Shown: positions 6,582-9,649 of the stretch, piece by piece
Numbering within the stretch: the first letter of the stretch is position 1
How the letters are laid out: each line of letters opens with the position of its first letter
Assembly: GCA_027858215.1 (NCBI GenBank)
Contig: JAQIDD010000301.1
Span: 1 to 9,649 of the forward strand
DNA length: 9,649 nucleotides
Source of the DNA: Candidatus Delongbacteria bacterium
Lineage (GTDB): Bacteria; Bacteroidota; Bacteroidia; Bacteroidales; ML635J-15
Direction of reading: 5' to 3'
The notes under the pieces: model-generated
Told to the model about the DNA's origin: nothing
Databases searched by the model: none
The model's input: only the letters and a program-made list of their open reading frames with translations
Position numbers and translations under genes: made by a program

Positions 6582-9500
6582 TTACTTCATTTTAAAATTG
6601 TGAATAGCTGGATTGTTTTCCAAAAAATCAATCAATTTTTCATTGAGATCAACTTTATACTGTCGTGAAGACAGATCAATCCGCTGCTTAATAACATCAT
6701 CATATAGGGAAATGTTCAGTATCATGTTGCCTTTTTGTTTGGTAATTACTTTTTTAAAATCATTCAGGAATTGCTCATCTACTTTATTTGCAAACATTTG
6801 CAATGTAATTTCCTTAAAAAAACCTTCTTTCAGTGTGGAAAGTTCTTCCATTTTCTTGATTTTAAAACGCAATTCATCCTTGTTTTTCCATCCCGGTTCC
6901 ATACGTGCACGTATCAATACTGCATATCCCGTACAAAACATAGCTTTATGATTGATGTAATCCTTACCAAACTGTGTGATTTTATAACTGTCTGAATAAT
7001 CTTCCAGGGTAATGCCCCCATACAGTTTGTTGTTCTTAGTCCGTTTTTCAAAGTCATCGGTAATGTATCCGGCGATCATAAAATCTTTATTTTGATATTC
7101 CTCCGGGTTTGATTTCAGATCAACAATTTGAGTCAGGTTTATTTGCCGCATTTCCAATCTATATTCATCCAGCGGATGTGCCGACATGTACATGCCGATG
7201 TATTCTTTTTCTTTTTTCAACATTTCGGTAGCAGACCAATGTTCGCATGTAGGAATGGTTGGCGTTTGAATGGTATTTTCCAGCATATCGCCCCAAATGC
7301 TTGCCCCATTGCTTTTATCGGCTTGTTTTTGGTTACCATATTTGATTAAAGTTTCCAAAAAGGGGATTTCCTGTTCATCTACACACAAAAACTGATACCG
7401 TTCAATGCCATCGAAACAATCAAAACCGCCGCCATACACCAATGATTCCAGGCTTTTCTTATTGACCTGATGCAAATCCACCCTGGAGATAAAATCGAAA
7501 ATATCTTTATATTTCCCGTCTTTTTCACGTTGTTTAATGATTTGCTTAACAGCGTTAGATCCTACCCCTTTGATGGCGTTGAGCCCAAAGCGCACGTTAT
7601 TATTTTCGTCCACATGGAAGGTAGAAAAACTGTCGTTGACGCTGGGGCCCATCACTTTGATACCCAAACGTCTACATTCTTCCATTTGCAGGCTGATCTT
7701 TGATATTTCATCCTGGTTCCGGCTCATCACAGCAGCCATAAATTCCGAAGGGTAATTTGCTTTAAGGTAGGTAGTTGTATAAGCAAGTTCGGCATAACAG
7801 ACAGCGTGTGATTTATTAAATGCATAGGAGGCAAATTTTCCCCAGTCTTTCCAGATTTTATCAATCAGTTTTTCCGGGCTTTTTTTCGTTTGTTTACAAC
7901 CATCCAGGAATTCCTGATTTTCCAGACAACCTTCTTTAAATTTCACTTTCAGTTTGTCCATCAGGTCAAATTTCTTTTTGCCCATGGCTTTTCTGAGGGT
8001 ATCACTTTCTCCGCGGGTAAATCCTGCCAGCCTTCTGGATAACAACATTACCTGTTCCTGAAATACAGTTATTCCGAAGGTTTCTTTAAGGTATTCTTCC
8101 ATGATGGGATGGTCATATTCAATTTTTTCTTTCCCATATTTTCTTCGGATATAGGCGGGGATATATTGCATCGGGCCAGGCCTGTGTAATGCATTCATAG
8201 CCACTAAATCCATAAACCGGCTTGGTTTGAGCTGTTTAAGGTATTTTTTCATATTATCCGACTCAAACTGGAATATCCCGGTAGTTTGTCCTTTGCTGAA
8301 AAGTTCAAATGTTTTTTTATCCCCTCGTGGAACGTTGTTCATATCAATTTCCACCCCTTTGGCATCTTTGATGTTGATGATGGTAGTTCTTATGATGGAC
8401 AATGTTTTGAGCCCCAGGAAATCCATCTTCAACATACCAATGGGTTCTACAAGATCGCCATGGTACTGCGTAACCATCATTTTGGCATCAGGCATTTTCA
8501 TCAGGGGCAAATGGTTTTCCAGTCCACCCTTACCAATGAGTACCCCACAGGCATGTGTGCCTGTTTGCCTGACAGTGCCTTCAATTTGTTGTGCAAAATA
8601 CAACACTTCTTTAATCAGAGAAGTGCCTTCTTCGGCTTCTTTTTTAAGATCATGATTCTCTTCAAAAGCTTCTTTAAAGGTGATCTTTGGCTTTTCCGGG
8701 ACCATTTTAGCCAGTCGGTCAGCTTCAGACAATGGTAAGTTTAAGATCCTGGCCACATCACGGATGGATGATTTTGTAGCCATGGTACCAAATGTACAAA
8801 TGTGGGCGACGTTATCATCTTCGTACTTATCACGGACATAATCAAGTACTTTATCCCTGCCATCATCATCAAAATCAATGTCAATATCGGGCATTGAAAT
8901 TCTGTCGGGATTTAAAAACCGTTCAAACAGCAGTTCATATTTAATGGGATCCACATTGGTAATTCCTGTTGAGTATGCCACAACGGAACCTGCTGCAGAA
9001 CCACGTCCGGGTCCTACAATGACGCCCATTTTTTTAGCTTCATTGATAAAATCTTGCACAATCAGGAAATACCCGGGGAAGCCCATTGTTTTGATGGTAT
9101 TCAATTCAAAATCTATCCGTTCTTTGATGGATGTGTCGTTATCAAGCTTATCGCCATAACGTAATTTTGCTCCATCATAGACCAGTTTTTCCAGGTAATC
9201 CGATTCAAACTTAATGCGCAGGACTTTTTCGTACCCGCCGAGTCGCTCAAAGGTTTCGTCAGAAAACTCTTTTCGCAAGGTATTTTCATCGTGTTTTTGG
9301 CGATACGATTCTTCTGTACCAAAAGATTCGGGTATTTCAAACACCGGCATGATGGGCGGGGAATTCAACTCATAGGTTTCAATTTTATCTGCCACCTCCA
9401 TGGTATTATCAAGAGCCTCAGGGATATCAGAAAACAATGCTTCCATTTCTGCCCGTGTTTTCAGCCATTCCTGCTTGGTATATCTGAGGCGATTGGGGTT

Positions 9501-9649
9501 ATCCCTTTCACTGTTTGTTACGAGACAGATAAGCAAATCATGTGTTTCGGCGTCTTTTTCTTTGGTAAAATGTACATCATTGGTGGCAATGAGCTTTACC
9601 TCATGTTTGGCAGCAAGTTCGACCAACTTTTCATTGACCACAACCTGTC
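6582..9649 (-). CDS. dnaE: DNA polymerase III subunit alpha (5' partial)
   Basis: This is the catalytic subunit of the replicative DNA polymerase. The frame is open to the window edge, so the start is missing; 1021 residues are visible, numbered from the codon at 9645-9647. By alignment of the catalytic site with E. coli, roughly 150-220 N-terminal residues are outside. The visible part opens in the end of the PHP domain (ATNDVHF, D24 and H26). GPGRGSAAGS is at 212-221. The catalytic aspartates are D254 and D256 in PDIDIDF and D409 in KMDFLGL; the spacing of 155 is close to the 154 between E. coli D401 and D555. A helix-hairpin-helix follows at about 685-703 (LNAIKGVGSNAVKQII) and an OB-fold at about 853-935. 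The gene ends at TAA 6582-6584. It is DnaE-type, not PolC: no exonuclease domain is inserted. The internal frame is continuous with no sign of damage. Confidence 0.97.
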   Translation of the reverse strand, partial: QVVVNEKLVELAAKHEVKLIATNDVHFTKEKDAETHDLLICLVTNSERDNPNRLRYTKQEWLKTRAEMEALFSDIPEALDNTMEVADKIETYELNSPPIMPVFEIPESFGTEESYRQKHDENTLRKEFSDETFERLGGYEKVLRIKFESDYLEKLVYDGAKLRYGDKLDNDTSIKERIDFELNTIKTMGFPGYFLIVQDFINEAKKMGVIVGPGRGSAAGSVVAYSTGITNVDPIKYELLFERFLNPDRISMPDIDIDFDDDGRDKVLDYVRDKYEDDNVAHICTFGTMATKSSIRDVARILNLPLSEADRLAKMVPEKPKITFKEAFEENHDLKKEAEEGTSLIKEVLYFAQQIEGTVRQTGTHACGVLIGKGGLENHLPLMKMPDAKMMVTQYHGDLVEPIGMLKMDFLGLKTLSIIRTTIINIKDAKGVEIDMNNVPRGDKKTFELFSKGQTTGIFQFESDNMKKYLKQLKPSRFMDLVAMNALHRPGPMQYIPAYIRRKYGKEKIEYDHPIMEEYLKETFGITVFQEQVMLLSRRLAGFTRGESDTLRKAMGKKKFDLMDKLKVKFKEGCLENQEFLDGCKQTKKSPEKLIDKIWKDWGKFASYAFNKSHAVCYAELAYTTTYLKANYPSEFMAAVMSRNQDEISKISLQMEECRRLGIKVMGPSVNDSFSTFHVDENNNVRFGLNAIKGVGSNAVKQIIKQREKDGKYKDIFDFISRVDLHQVNKKSLESLVYGGGFDCFDGIERYQFLCVDEQEIPFLETLIKYGNQKQADKSNGASIWGDMLENTIQTPTIPTCEHWSATEMLKKEKEYIGMYMSAHPLDEYRLEMRQINLTQIVDLKSNPEEYQNKDFMIAGYITDDFEKRTKNNKLYGGITLEDYSDSYKITQFGKDYINHKAMFCTGYAVLIRARMEPGWKNKDELRFKIKKMEELSTLKEGFFKEITLQMFANKVDEQFLNDFKKVITKQKGNMILNISLYDDVIKQRIDLSSRQYKVDLNEKLIDFLENNPAIHNFKMK

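Noticed and set aside
8227..8738. Two overlapping plus-strand open frames of 142 and 150 codons inside dnaE
   Set aside because: They are fully antisense to the conserved polymerase core and have low-complexity, Phe/Ser/Cys-rich translations typical of shadow frames.
9639..9641. GTG as the start of dnaE
   Set aside because: The frame continues to the window edge, and the PHP domain is only partly present, so the gene is truncated by the window rather than starting here.

Overview
The window looks like chromosomal DNA from a member of the Bacteroidota. The strongest sign is the large plus-strand protein. It ends in a type IX secretion system (T9SS) type A sorting domain and carries PKD, GEVED, SprB-like and CHU_C/T9SS-type Ig-like modules, a combination typical of that phylum. 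The DnaE, thioredoxin and RsgA sequences also read as Bacteroidota-type. Genus or habitat cannot be fixed from the sequence alone.

Layout: (1) Positions 1-5127, plus strand: the 3' part of a very large secreted, multidomain M14 zinc carboxypeptidase. 1708 residues are visible and the true start lies upstream of the window. (2) Positions 5128-5273: a 146-base spacer between convergent genes, with at most a weak terminator-like hairpin. (3) Positions 5274-9649, minus strand, read right to left: dnaE (replicative DNA polymerase III alpha subunit, its start cut off by the window edge), then trxA (thioredoxin) 33 bases downstream, then rsgA (ribosome small-subunit assembly GTPase) 15 bases downstream. 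The short same-strand gaps suggest one transcription unit of housekeeping genes.

The two halves are functionally unrelated. The minus-strand genes are core replication, redox and ribosome-assembly functions. The plus-strand gene is an exported protein: an M14B-like catalytic domain with its transthyretin-like companion domain, a long string of adhesive or spacer beta-sandwich modules, and a C-terminal export and surface-attachment signal. I found no RNA gene, mobile element, CRISPR array or clearly new system. The most interesting material is the domain architecture of the peptidase: an SprB-PKD pair duplicated within the protein, and a roughly 130-residue module that appears nested inside an Ig-like domain.
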